NCBI GenBank assembly: GCA_020444415.1
Contig: JAHLLA010000007.1
Span: forward strand, 94,588-158,587
Source of the DNA: Bacteroidota bacterium
GTDB taxonomy: Bacteria; Bacteroidota; Bacteroidia; Bacteroidales; F082
DNA length: 64,000 nt
Reading direction: 5' to 3'
The translations under genes and the position numbers were made by a program. Below, in pieces: positions 27,034 to 35,832 of this stretch. A model generated the notes under the pieces. The model worked only from the letters and a program-made list of their open reading frames with translations, was not told the DNA's origin and searched no databases. Numbering within the stretch: the stretch's first letter is position 1; each line of letters starts with the position of its first letter.

Positions 27034-27585
27034 TTACACAATAAGCCTTTCCTTAAATGGCAAAAAAGTCATGAAATCAGCATGATGCACAATGTATGCT
27101 TCCGTGGTTCTTTTAACCATATTTCCTTCCCCCGCGTGGGTGGCAATAATATGGCAAACCTCGGCCGGAACGCCTGCTTCTTCAGCCAAGCTGACCCCTG
27201 AAAAAGGATGCCTTAGATATTTTCCATAGGTACCTTGTATGGCTTTACCATTCTCATCCAGTACATATTCCAGCAATTTGGCCACGTCGGCGAGGATAGC
27301 TCCCGCGATCAACACATCCATATTAACCGGCAGTTCGCCATGGTACATTTCGTTTATTTTATTGCCCGCATCCCTTGCAATATGCACCACCGATCTTTTA
27401 TGGTCCATGAAAGTAACTTTCAAATCAGGTCCGCAAAGCAAAGTGAATGGAATACGATTCAAGTCTTCGGGAGTTAAAACACTTCTTTCCAACGCCAATT
27501 CCCACGTTCGGGCAGTTTGCTCACGTAATTCTTTATTTTCTATCCATTCCAGTTCAGGCCATAGTGATAATACTTCTTGTGTCAT
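27034..27585 (-). CDS. HD-domain-like protein with a substituted HD motif
   Basis: A 183-residue protein of the HD phosphohydrolase fold. The helix with the first His is H62-KRSVVH68, and later family marks are RHPFSGVSLAEEAGVP, HIIATHAGEG and AYIVHHADF. The defining His-Asp pair is replaced: residues 99-100 read Ala-Asp in GAILADVAKLLEY, where the family has HD. Metal binding may be weakened, so the activity is doubtful. It begins 11 bases after the dehydrogenase stop, so the two are probably cotranscribed. Confidence 0.78.
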   Translation of the reverse strand: MTQEVLSLWPELEWIENKELREQTARTWELALERSVLTPEDLNRIPFTLLCGPDLKVTFMDHKRSVVHIARDAGNKINEMYHGELPVNMDVLIAGAILADVAKLLEYVLDENGKAIQGTYGKYLRHPFSGVSLAEEAGVPAEVCHIIATHAGEGNMVKRTTEAYIVHHADFMTFLPFKERLIV

Positions 27586-27596
27586 AGCAGTTACAT

Positions 27597-28793
27597 TTAA
27601 AGTTTGGCAATGATGGCATCCGCCATTTGTTGGGTTGATGCAGCTCCTTTTTCTACTACATCTGCCTGTCCACGCATTTTCATCATGTCGTATGTGCGTA
27701 CTTTGCCTTCACTTACCACTTCGGCAACTGCCTTTCTGATTTTGGCTGCCATGTCATTTTCCTTGATAAAATCCAGCATCATACAAGCAGATTCAACCAT
27801 GGCGATTGGATTTACGATGGATGTTTCATAATCGGCATATTTAGGTGCCGAACCATGTGTGGGTTCAAAAACACCAATTTCTGTTTCGGGATTAAATTGT
27901 GCTGAACAGGCGAATCCCAATCCGCCGATAAGCCCTGCAAAACCGTCAGATACGATATCGCCAAACATATTCCCGGCAACGATCACACCATAATCTTCAG
28001 GGTTTTTTGTGAGCCACATCATTTGCGCATCGATATTGGTATTCCATAATTGGATGCCCGGGTATTCATTTTTTTGCATTTCCAGCGCCCGTTTGTACAT
28101 CATACCTGAGGTTTCACGAATGACATTGGGTTTTTCGCAAACTGTTACCGATTTGTAACCATAATTTTTCGCATGTTCGAAAGCGGCACGCAAGATTCTT
28201 TCTGTGGCTTTTTTTGTAAATATCCGGGTAGAAATAGAGATTTCTTCTTTGGGTGTACTACCAAAATTCTTTTTGAATTTAGGATGGGTCATTAATGCAT
28301 CATACACTTGTGTGGGCGGATTGGTCCACTCAACACCTCCGTAAAGGCCTTCCGTATTCTGGCGGAAAATAACCACATCTACAAGTGGTTCTTCAATGGC
28401 ATCACCAACACCCCTGCGGATGAAATTTAAAGGGTTTCCTTTGTATGTATGGCATGGCCGCATGCAGATATCCAGTCCGAATAATTGCCTGAGCCCAACA
28501 ATGGGCGACGAATAAACAAGCCCTTTTTCTTTCAGTTCAGGAGCCAGTTCCTCAAAAGCTTCGTCTTTGGGTTTGGAAGTGATGGCGCCAAAAAGACCTA
28601 TTTTATGTTTCTTTAGTAACTCAATGGTTCTGTCAGGTAAGGGGTTGCCTTCACTTTTCCAGAATTCCCACCCGATGTCGCCTTCCACATATTCAGCATC
28701 AAATCCTGCTGCATCCAATACTCTGATGGTTTCGTCCAATACTGCTTTTCCGATGCCGTCACCGGGTAAAGCCACAATAGTTCTTTTTGCCAT
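27597..28793 (-). CDS. Isocitrate/isopropylmalate dehydrogenase family enzyme
   Basis: A 398-residue beta-decarboxylating dehydrogenase. It has the N-terminal LPGDGIG, the substrate loop RQNTEGLYGG, the Lys/Asp region with TVCEKPNVIRETSG, GNMFGDIVSDGFAGLIGGLGF for the metal aspartates, and EPTHGSAPKYA for the cofactor. It uses an oxidised nicotinamide cofactor to turn a 2-hydroxy-dicarboxylate into a 2-oxoacid and CO2. RQNTEG is closer to isocitrate/homoisocitrate enzymes than to LeuB. The aconitase-family gene at 13.2 kb could supply the substrate. A minus-strand -7 box (TATATTTG, 28828-28835) stands about 35 bases upstream. Confidence 0.88.
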   Translation of the reverse strand: MAKRTIVALPGDGIGKAVLDETIRVLDAAGFDAEYVEGDIGWEFWKSEGNPLPDRTIELLKKHKIGLFGAITSKPKDEAFEELAPELKEKGLVYSSPIVGLRQLFGLDICMRPCHTYKGNPLNFIRRGVGDAIEEPLVDVVIFRQNTEGLYGGVEWTNPPTQVYDALMTHPKFKKNFGSTPKEEISISTRIFTKKATERILRAAFEHAKNYGYKSVTVCEKPNVIRETSGMMYKRALEMQKNEYPGIQLWNTNIDAQMMWLTKNPEDYGVIVAGNMFGDIVSDGFAGLIGGLGFACSAQFNPETEIGVFEPTHGSAPKYADYETSIVNPIAMVESACMMLDFIKENDMAAKIRKAVAEVVSEGKVRTYDMMKMRGQADVVEKGAASTQQMADAIIAKL

Positions 28794-28926
28794 AATCTAA
28801 TTTATTGTCAGGTTAAAATGTATCGAACAAATATACAAACCCCTGTCATAGAACAGTATGATTTTTAATAATTTTGAATTAAACTCAATAAGAAATTACT
28901 TCACCATTCTTTGTACTTTTGCCCCG

Positions 28927-30366
28927 ATGGAAAATTTAGCTGACAAATTACGACATGAAATCTTTGCATTGGTCTCTGAAGTAGGCAGGGAAACCAATAC
29001 CAAAGTATTTGTAATTGGCGGTTATGTGAGGGACCTGATTCTTGAAAGAACTTCAAAAGATGTTGATTTCGTGGTACTGGGAAGTGGTATTGCCTTTGCA
29101 CGAAAACTTGCTTCAAAAATGGAATCGGGTGTGCAGGCTAAATATTTTAAGAACTTTGGCACAGCCATGGTGCGAAAAGGGGAGTGGGAGTTGGAATTCG
29201 TTGGTGCCAGAAAAGAATCATACCGCAGGGATTCTAGGAAACCGATTGTTGAGAATGGTACACTTGATGACGACCAAAAACGCAGAGATTTCACTATTAA
29301 TGCTCTTTCCATAAGTTTACAAAAAAAAGATTACGGGAAATTGATCGATCCTTTTAATGGATTGGAGGACCTGAAAAATAAAGTGATCAAAACCCCACTT
29401 GATCCTGACATTACATTTTCAGACGACCCGTTGAGGATGATGCGTGCCATCCGCTTTTCAACACAATTGGATTTTACAATTGAAAAAAATACCTATGAAG
29501 CCATCGTCAGGAATAAGAACCGAATAACCATCGTTTCGAAGGAACGTGTGCTGGATGAACTGAACCTGATTGTGATGTCAAAAAAACCATCGATGGGTTT
29601 TAAATTATTGGAAGAAACAGGCTTGTTAAAGATCATCTTTCCGCAATTTGTCGAATTGAAAGGCGTTGAAGTGATCAATAAAAATGCACACAAGGATAAT
29701 TTTTACCACACTTTGCAGGTGTTGGATAACCTGGCAGAGAAATCTGATAATCTCTGGTTGCGGTGGAGTGCCTTGTTGCATGACATTGCCAAACCCGTTA
29801 CCAAAAGGTACGACCCACAGGTGGGCTGGACTTTTCACGGGCATGAGTTCATCGGTGCCAAAATGGTGCCCCGTATTTTCAAATTTCTGAAATTACCGAT
29901 GAACGACAGAATGAAATATGTGCAAAAAATGGTGATGTTGCATTTGAGACCTATCGTGCTTTCTGAAGATCATATTACAGATTCGGCAGTCAGGCGATTG
30001 CTATTTGAAGCGGGTAATGATATTGACGACCTGATGCAATTATGCGAAGCCGATATTACTTCAAAAAATGATGCGAAAGTAAAAAGATATCTGCGGAACT
30101 TCGAACTGGTTCGTGAGAAACTGAAAGAGGTGGAAGAGAAGGACAGGCTCCGGAACTGGCAGCCACCCGTGAGTGGGGAAATCATCATGGAAACATTTGA
30201 TTTAAAACCCTCAAAAGTAGTTGGTGATCTGAAAACTGCCATCAGGGAAGCCATCCTGGATGGCGATATTCAGAATAATTTCGAAGAAGCCTATAAATTC
30301 CTGGTCGAAATAGCCACAAAAAAAGGTATGACAGTGAAGAAGTATGTCAAAAATCAGGAATTATAA
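28927..30366 (+). CDS. CCA tRNA nucleotidyltransferase family protein with HD domain
   Basis: A 479-residue protein of the class II tRNA nucleotidyltransferase / poly(A) polymerase family. The catalytic head has G-G-Y-V-R-D at 31-36 and the metal carboxylates in D45-V-D47. RRDFTINAL, the neck [18 protein letters not shown] and [10 protein letters not shown] follow. An HD domain comes after residue 260 (LLHDIAKP). In Bacteroidota this gene normally adds or repairs the 3' CCA, which agrees with both tRNA genes here lacking an encoded CCA. The ATG at 28927 is chosen over upstream in-frame codons; a -7 box (TACTTTTG, 28914-28921) is only 5 bases away, suggesting a nearly leaderless mRNA. The end overlaps miaA by 23 bases. 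Confidence 0.92.
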   Translation: MENLADKLRHEIFALVSEVGRETNTKVFVIGGYVRDLILERTSKDVDFVVLGSGIAFARKLASKMESGVQAKYFKNFGTAMVRKGEWELEFVGARKESYRRDSRKPIVENGTLDDDQKRRDFTINALSISLQKKDYGKLIDPFNGLEDLKNKVIKTPLDPDITFSDDPLRMMRAIRFSTQLDFTIEKNTYEAIVRNKNRITIVSKERVLDELNLIVMSKKPSMGFKLLEETGLLKIIFPQFVELKGVEVINKNAHKDNFYHTLQVLDNLAEKSDNLWLRWSALLHDIAKPVTKRYDPQVGWTFHGHEFIGAKMVPRIFKFLKLPMNDRMKYVQKMVMLHLRPIVLSEDHITDSAVRRLLFEAGNDIDDLMQLCEADITSKNDAKVKRYLRNFELVREKLKEVEEKDRLRNWQPPVSGEIIMETFDLKPSKVVGDLKTAIREAILDGDIQNNFEEAYKFLVEIATKKGMTVKKYVKNQEL

Positions 30367-31279
30367 AACTTTGGCTGCTCACAAAAAAACACTGATCGTA
30401 TTGGTGGGGTCTACCGCCTCCGGTAAAACGGGCCTGGCTATCGAACTGGCGAAAAGATTTAAGGCAGAGATCATTTCTGCAGATTCGAGGCAGTTTTATC
30501 AAGAAATTCCTATCGGTACAGCGGCACCCACAAAAGAGCAATTGCAAAAAGTACCCCACCATTTTGTTGGTAATTTATCCATAAAGGACAATTATAATGT
30601 GTCGCAGTTTGAGAGTGATGTATTGCGGTTGTTAGAAGAAAAATGGAAAACCTATGATCAAATGATCATGGTGGGTGGTTCGGGCCTCTATGTAAACGCG
30701 GTATGCCATGGAATTGATAAATTACCTGACCCTGACGAAACCCTGAGGGATGAATTAAACGATTTATTCGAAAAGAAAGGTTTGGCTGCACTCCAAATTA
30801 AATTGAAGAAATTAGACCCGGAGTATTATGAATTGGTAGACATCAACAATCCAAAGCGCTTGCTCAGGGCCATTGAAGTATGTATGCAAACCGGCAACAC
30901 ATATTCATCTTTACGAAAAAACAAACCAAAACCCCGGCCTTTTGAAATTGTAAAGATTGGATTGGAATTGGAGCGGAAGCTTCTGAATGAAAGAATTCAT
31001 ATGAGAACGGATGAGATGATGAAAAGGGGCTGGATCAATGAAGCGGAGTCTGTTCATCCCAACAAGCATCTGAATGCATTAAATACAGTAGGCTATAAAG
31101 AACTGTTTGCTTATTTTGAAGGGGAATTGTCACTTGAAGAAGCTGTTACAAAGATCAAAACCAACACAAGGCGCTTCGCCAAAAGGCAAATGACATGGTT
31201 TAAAAAAGACCCTGAAATTAAATGGTTCAACCCGGAAAATAAAGAGCGGATTTTTAATTATCTAGATGGTATGCTATAA
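30344..31279 (+). CDS. miaA: tRNA dimethylallyltransferase
   Basis: A 311-residue enzyme that puts a dimethylallyl group on A37 of tRNAs reading UNN codons. The P-loop is GSTASGKT (22-29), followed by [19 protein letters not shown] and [22 protein letters not shown] and the NTVGYKEL motif near residue 245. It overlaps the nucleotidyltransferase gene by 23 bases, making a small tRNA-maturation operon. Its 3' end also overlaps the oppositely oriented BadF-type kinase gene by 26 bases. Confidence 0.95.
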   Translation: MSKIRNYKTLAAHKKTLIVLVGSTASGKTGLAIELAKRFKAEIISADSRQFYQEIPIGTAAPTKEQLQKVPHHFVGNLSIKDNYNVSQFESDVLRLLEEKWKTYDQMIMVGGSGLYVNAVCHGIDKLPDPDETLRDELNDLFEKKGLAALQIKLKKLDPEYYELVDINNPKRLLRAIEVCMQTGNTYSSLRKNKPKPRPFEIVKIGLELERKLLNERIHMRTDEMMKRGWINEAESVHPNKHLNALNTVGYKELFAYFEGELSLEEAVTKIKTNTRRFAKRQMTWFKKDPEIKWFNPENKERIFNYLDGML

Positions 31280-32096
31280 GCCCTTCCATCGGGTTTTTCA
31301 TCACTTTCCCGAAAGTTATATTATTGGCATCGAGCACTTCCTCCAGTAGATCCTGGAAATGAAAAGCCACAGAGCCGATGAATGAAACCGGGGAAGTTTG
31401 GTAAGTAGAATATTTAGAAATCTGTTTATCAACAAAATCGGTGAAATTTTGTTTGACCATATGTTGGCACCAGGGATGGTTGATATGGTTTTTAGCGAAC
31501 TCGCTTAAGCCCGAAAAAAAGAGGTTGGGATAAGGTTCTCGATAAATTTGTTCGAGCGTGGACGAAAAACTGAGTTTGTATTCACGATAAAATGTCCTGG
31601 CGATCTCAGGATCAGCTTCATTTGATAAAATAGCGGTCAGTATAATTTTACCCAGGTAAGTTCCGCTGCCTTCATCACCCAAAACATAACCGAGCGATGG
31701 TACATTTTCAATGATGCGTTCCCCATCCCAGAGGCATGAATTGGAGCCTGTGCCTAAAATACAGGCGATGCCTCTTTTCTGCCCAAAAAGCGCAATAGCC
31801 GCGCCAAACAGATCATGTTCCACTTGTATCTCCGCCGAAGGAAAAAAACGAAGCAGCGTAGTTTCAACCAACTCGCAATTTGAATCGGACGAACAACCCG
31901 AACCGTAATAAAATATCTGCTGGATGCCTTTCCCTTTTACTTTAAAGTAGAGTTCGTTTCGGAGCAGGTCGTAAAATTCACTCTTGTTATAATAATACGG
32001 GTTGAAGCCTTTGCTCGAAAATTCTTTATAATTCCCCTCCTTATCGAGCAAAACGAAATGGGTATTGGTGGAACCGCTGTCGATGATCAGTATCAT
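31254..32096 (-). CDS. BadF/BadG-type sugar kinase (N-acetylglucosamine kinase-like)
   Basis: A 280-residue ASKHA-fold kinase. The phosphate-1 motif is DSGSTNTHFVLLD (6-18), GSGC begins the connect region, and CILGTGSNSCLWDG is phosphate-2. GYVLGDEGSGTYLG is the family signature seen in Bacteroidota N-acetylglucosamine kinase relatives. It probably phosphorylates a salvaged amino sugar. The gene overlaps miaA tail to tail. Upstream (higher coordinates) lies the 530-base island with the decayed fragment. Confidence 0.85.
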   Translation of the reverse strand: MILIIDSGSTNTHFVLLDKEGNYKEFSSKGFNPYYYNKSEFYDLLRNELYFKVKGKGIQQIFYYGSGCSSDSNCELVETTLLRFFPSAEIQVEHDLFGAAIALFGQKRGIACILGTGSNSCLWDGERIIENVPSLGYVLGDEGSGTYLGKIILTAILSNEADPEIARTFYREYKLSFSSTLEQIYREPYPNLFFSGLSEFAKNHINHPWCQHMVKQNFTDFVDKQISKYSTYQTSPVSFIGSVAFHFQDLLEEVLDANNITFGKVMKNPMEGLIAYHLDN

Positions 32097-32176
32097 GTGA
32101 TGAATGAATTGAACACAAAGTTAGGAATTAAAATGATGGTTTGTTCAATGGGTGTTTTGGTTTTATGATGGAGAAT

Positions 32177-32359
32177 TTAACAGCCCGTATTTCCTCCTTT
32201 GCGCCCATACTGGATCGTTTTCGCGATAAATTCGTTAAGCTTTGTACTTTTAAGATCAATGCCTTTTTTAACCCGGATACTCCCTTTAGCTGTATCAAAT
32301 TCTTTCAGCAGTTGTCGCGATCCATCAATTTTCTTAGCTTTAGCTGAATGTGATACATC
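32177..32359 (-). pseudogene. Decayed coding fragment, C-terminal 60 codons of an unknown protein
   Basis: On the minus strand, 60 codons with protein-like composition run from GAT at 32359 to TAA at 32177 (reading DVSHSAKAKKIDGSRQLL... ending RKGGNTGC). There is no start codon: the frame is closed by TAA two codons upstream. It looks like the tail of a small basic helical protein, perhaps an antitoxin-like one, whose 5' part was lost where the palindromic element now begins. The identity is not known and the coding nature is an inference from composition alone. Confidence 0.3.
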
Positions 32360-32364
32360 GGTTT

Positions 32365-32474
32365 ATGGTATGGTGTCGTGCGGGATTGCGAAGCAATTTT
32401 TATCGGTTTACACCGACTTTTTTTACGAGCCACAAACGCCCGAAAACCTCTAAAACCCGCATGCACTATACCAT
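32365..32474. repeat. Imperfect inverted repeat around a terminator-like hairpin
   Basis: ATGGTATGGTGTCGTGCGGG (32365-32384) and CCCGCATGCACTATACCAT (32456-32474) are inverted copies with 17 of 19 positions matching and one extra base in the left arm. Inside is a second hairpin, TCGGT-TTAC-ACCGA (32403-32416) followed by seven T. The one-base bulge recalls integron attC sites, but the outer ends do not fit the attC R-boxes (GTTRRRY). It could be a remnant of a mobile cassette or a terminator region. The rest of 32097-32626 holds no gene I can support apart from the decayed fragment. Confidence 0.5.
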
Positions 32475-32626
32475 GTGTTGTAGTATGTTTTTATTATTCC
32501 ATTGATGCATTTAGTGCATTTTCTTCCCTTATTCAGTTTATGTGCGAAATAAAATCATGGTTAAGTCCGTTTACTTTTTCTTAAAATATTTTTTGAATGA
32601 CTTGCTGTTATTTCCTCTTAGAACAC

Positions 32627-33562
32627 CTAATCTAATTGATTTTCAGAGATATTGGTTTTATACTCTTTTGAATCTGAAAATATTTCATTTGTGTACGGGT
32701 TTTTACCAAGTTTAATTGACTTATAAACAACATATACAGCAAAGCCTAAATTAATTAATAAAGCCAATAAACTTAATGTAAACATTGCGTTTGTATTTGC
32801 GGTGGTGCCAATATTGAAATAAGGGGTATTGCTATAAGCAAATGTTAGAGAGAACATACCCCATAAAGCTAAGGTATGTGCACGATGCTGTAACCAAGCC
32901 CCTTTTTTTATCCATTTGGCCGCTATGGTAGCTGCGGTTAAAATCAGGAACCCAGCGTAAAAAGAACGATTTGTAAGGCAATTATAAGTATAAGCTAGAT
33001 TCCAAACATCATATGCAATAATCCAAATTAATAGTTGGTCTGGCCATATCATATCTTTACTTTTAGAATTCGATACTCTAATACCCAACCACCCTGTAAT
33101 AGTAAGTATATTGAGGATACCTGCTGCGCCATTCATTAAATTCCAGCTTCCGCCAATGATGGTGAGACCACCGTCATGAATAATTCCGTCTGCTGCCGCT
33201 AAGCTTTGAGAGTATACCTGAAAATCACGGATAACCGCTTCAATAATATTTAGAGTTAGTATAAAAAAAGGAAACAATAAAGCAATTTTATTAATCTCCA
33301 GTTTTTTGATATATCGGATAGCCATGAAGCCAATTACTCCAGCTAGGGCTGAGAAAGTTTTTACCCAGGCAAACCAAGTTCCTGAGCTAGAACCCTCATC
33401 AGTGCCCCAAACAAAAAGAGTCAAAATAAGCGGTAGCACCATAAATATTCCAATAGCAAAATATTTGTTCTTTCTTGTAAGTTCATTTAATACAAGAAGA
33501 ATTATCAGGGTAACTATAGCTGTTACAACATTTGTAAGGGTGTAGTTTGTGAAAAAGTACAT
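32627..33562 (-). CDS. Polytopic membrane protein, tandem paralogue 1 (DUF5692-like, tentative)
   Basis: A 311-residue inner-membrane protein with eight or nine helices. Marks shared with the next gene are FAWVK (a WVK after helix 2), LNIIEAVIRDFQVY near residue 105, and an aromatic W-I-I-A-Y-D-V-W-N-L-A-Y-T-Y-N block in the middle. The last block recalls DUF5692 proteins, but this assignment is from memory and tentative. The C-terminal 25 residues are polar. No transport or enzyme motif is recognisable. It lies 41 bases after its paralogue. Confidence 0.7.
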   Translation of the reverse strand: MYFFTNYTLTNVVTAIVTLIILLVLNELTRKNKYFAIGIFMVLPLILTLFVWGTDEGSSSGTWFAWVKTFSALAGVIGFMAIRYIKKLEINKIALLFPFFILTLNIIEAVIRDFQVYSQSLAAADGIIHDGGLTIIGGSWNLMNGAAGILNILTITGWLGIRVSNSKSKDMIWPDQLLIWIIAYDVWNLAYTYNCLTNRSFYAGFLILTAATIAAKWIKKGAWLQHRAHTLALWGMFSLTFAYSNTPYFNIGTTANTNAMFTLSLLALLINLGFAVYVVYKSIKLGKNPYTNEIFSDSKEYKTNISENQLD

Positions 33563-33603
33563 AGCATTTTATTTTGTTAATTTTAAAAGAGCTTCGCCTT
33601 TAA

Positions 33604-34431
33604 TCAATTACTTCTTTCAAGCTGTATTTCCTTTCTACGGTTATTGAAATGCCAAATGACATAAGGTACTGCAAAAACTAGATTTATTACACCCCAGTAG
33701 TGCACTGCAGTTTCGTTATAAAACCGTGAGGAATCCATAATAGGAGTAAAAATGTCGTAAGTGGCTCTAATTAACATGTGCATTGCTAGTGTGTAAATTC
33801 GCGCAGTAACATAAAGTTCGGGGCGTTTTTTTATCAAAGGATAAAGCTCTGCAGCTAACAAAATACTTAAGGAACTAGCTGCAAATCCTGGGTTTTCTGC
33901 ATATACGAAGGCTATGTTCCAAGTAGTATACAAAAAATTCCACATATGATGTGTATAAACCAAAAGATCTCCTGGTTTTTCTTTAGACATCACCCATCCG
34001 TTGGCCTTTTTACCAATATATTTATAGAGAGGCATAGTGAGAATAAGTATAACTCCAACACTGGCATTGAGATAGTTTTGCAATGCGAAATCTTTTACAG
34101 TGGCCTCTAAAATGTTTAACCCAAGTATGCCATATAATGACCAAAGCACCCAATCTTTTCTATAAATTTTCCACCAGCCACTGAGCTGATCGAAATTGGC
34201 AATTCTGGCAGGACCAACAATTAAAGCAGTAGGAATAAGAACTGAAATAACTTTTACCCACCTAAACCAACCGTCCAGCTGTGAAAACCAAAGAGGAAAG
34301 GTTAAAAGGGATAAAAGCCAAAAAATAGCGGCAAACTTTCTGTATTTGCGCATTACCTCTACAAGGAGCATCAATAAAATAATGTATGTCAACATAGACA
34401 CTACATATTGCCAAATTGGAATTTCATTCAT
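33604..34431 (-). CDS. Polytopic membrane protein, tandem paralogue 2 (DUF5692-like, tentative)
   Basis: A 275-residue inner-membrane protein with about eight helices, related to the following gene: FRWVKVIS, LNILEATVKDFALQ and YTHHMWNFLYTTWNIAFVYAENPGFA occupy the same relative places. The charged E-x-x-x-[KR]-D-F helix and the aromatic Trp-Asn pairs are the best conserved and may form a pore or active site. It is the first gene of a two-gene operon. Function unknown. Confidence 0.7.
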   Translation of the reverse strand: MNEIPIWQYVVSMLTYIILLMLLVEVMRKYRKFAAIFWLLSLLTFPLWFSQLDGWFRWVKVISVLIPTALIVGPARIANFDQLSGWWKIYRKDWVLWSLYGILGLNILEATVKDFALQNYLNASVGVILILTMPLYKYIGKKANGWVMSKEKPGDLLVYTHHMWNFLYTTWNIAFVYAENPGFAASSLSILLAAELYPLIKKRPELYVTARIYTLAMHMLIRATYDIFTPIMDSSRFYNETAVHYWGVINLVFAVPYVIWHFNNRRKEIQLERSN

Positions 34432-34628
34432 AGTTTTTTGTTTTAAAATGTACTACAACTTGGTTATATGAGGAATAAAGGTGTAGATATTCATTAATAT
34501 TTTCCGGATAACAGGAACTTTTTACCATCAGGGTGCTTTTTATCCCTTTCACTTGCCGTATTTACCTATGTAAAATTAATGATAAATTTTAAATTAAATT
34601 TACAGTTTGAATATTGAAATAAAAGAGA

Positions 34629-35321
34629 ATGAAAACAATAGGCATGATAGGCGGCACAGGCTGGGTGTCCACGGTGGAATATTACCGGCTGATCAATGTA
34701 ATTACCAACGAAAGACGGGGTGGATTGGATTTCGCCAGGTGTATTTTATATTCCTTAAATTATGGCGATATAGATACATTAAACAAGCAGGGCAATAGGG
34801 ATGGTGTTTTGTCCATGGTGATCAATGCTGCCAAAAGCCTTGAAAAGGCGGGTGTCGATGGACTGGCCTTATGTGCCAACACCCTGCATTTTGCTGTAGA
34901 TGCATTGGAAAAAACAATCGATTTGCCGATTGTGCATATCGCCGAAGCCACCGGGCATGTGATTCTCAGCAGGGGCATGCGAAAAGTCGGGTTGTTGGGC
35001 ACCAAACAAACCATGGAGTCCGACTTCTACAAATCAAAACTTCAAGAGAAAGGAATTGAATGCCTGGTGCCGGAATTGAATGATCGGAATTTTATAAATG
35101 AGATCATAACCACGGAGTTGTTTAAAAGTATTTTTAAAGATGAAACCCGGAATCGTTTTTTGGAGATCATTCAAAAGTTGGTGAATGCAGGTGCCGAAGG
35201 CATTATCTTAGGCTGTACTGAAATTCCGCTGTTGGTCAAACAAAAAGATACAGAAATTCCTCTGTTTGATACGCTGCATATACACGCGGAAGCTATTGTG
35301 GATTTTATATTGGAGGACTGA
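34629..35321 (+). CDS. Aspartate/glutamate racemase family protein
   Basis: A 230-residue PLP-independent racemase. The N-terminus MKTIGMIGGTGWVST is typical, and the two catalytic Cys are C82 (LCANT) and C196 (LGCTEIP). Enzymes of this group interconvert L and D forms of aspartate, glutamate or other amino acids for cell-wall or signalling use. It ends 3 bases before the GNAT gene, and the pair may modify D-amino acids, though this is inference. Confidence 0.9.
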   Translation: MKTIGMIGGTGWVSTVEYYRLINVITNERRGGLDFARCILYSLNYGDIDTLNKQGNRDGVLSMVINAAKSLEKAGVDGLALCANTLHFAVDALEKTIDLPIVHIAEATGHVILSRGMRKVGLLGTKQTMESDFYKSKLQEKGIECLVPELNDRNFINEIITTELFKSIFKDETRNRFLEIIQKLVNAGAEGIILGCTEIPLLVKQKDTEIPLFDTLHIHAEAIVDFILED

Positions 35322-35324
35322 TGC

Positions 35325-35825
35325 ATGATGAAGATCCGAAAAGCTACCCTCGCAGACAACCTTCGAATGACGGAAATCCTGAACCAGGCCATTGAAGCAG
35401 GCAATGCCACAGCCATTCTCGAAACTTTTATACCCGAAGACCGGCTTGATTGGTTACAGGAACATATGGGCGAAAAATATATCGTGTATGTGGCCGAAAT
35501 GGATGGCCAGGTAGTGGGTTGGTTGAGTTTGAGTCCATACCGGAAAGGCCGGCAGGCTTTTAAGCACCTGGCTGAGATCACCTATTATATTGATTATGCA
35601 TACCACCGGAAAGGTATTGCCAGGGCTTTATATGAAAAAGCACTTGAGCATTGTTGCCAGCATGAAATAAAAGACCTGGTCGCTTTCCTGTATGCTGATA
35701 ACAAAGCCAGTGTTGAGATGTTAAAAAAGCTAGGGTTTTCCCGATGGGGTTTATTTCCAAATACCATTTATATTCATCACAAGACCTTGGATCATGTGAT
35801 CTATGGAAAGCATTTAAAAGAGTAA
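35325..35825 (+). CDS. GNAT N-acetyltransferase (phosphinothricin acetyltransferase-like)
   Basis: A 166-residue GNAT enzyme: IRKATLADNLRMTEILNQAIE at the start, then VAEMDGQVVGWLSLSPYR, and the acetyl-CoA loop YHRKGIARALYEKALEH. The end, NTIYIHHKTLDHVIYGKHL, fits the phosphinothricin/methionine-sulfoximine acetyltransferase group, which acetylates amino groups of amino-acid-like compounds. It starts 3 bases after the racemase (two adjacent ATG, 35325 and 35328). Confidence 0.87.
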   Translation: MMKIRKATLADNLRMTEILNQAIEAGNATAILETFIPEDRLDWLQEHMGEKYIVYVAEMDGQVVGWLSLSPYRKGRQAFKHLAEITYYIDYAYHRKGIARALYEKALEHCCQHEIKDLVAFLYADNKASVEMLKKLGFSRWGLFPNTIYIHHKTLDHVIYGKHLKE

Positions 35826-35832
35826 GAATAAT

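Noticed and set aside
32365..32474. Integron attC site
   Set aside because: The bulged hairpin is suggestive, but the outer ends lack GTTRRRY/RYYYAAC and no integrase gene is in the window.
32141..32584. Three overlapping plus-strand open frames
   Set aside because: They are antisense to the decayed fragment and pass through the palindrome; Phe/Ser/Cys-rich composition without motif.
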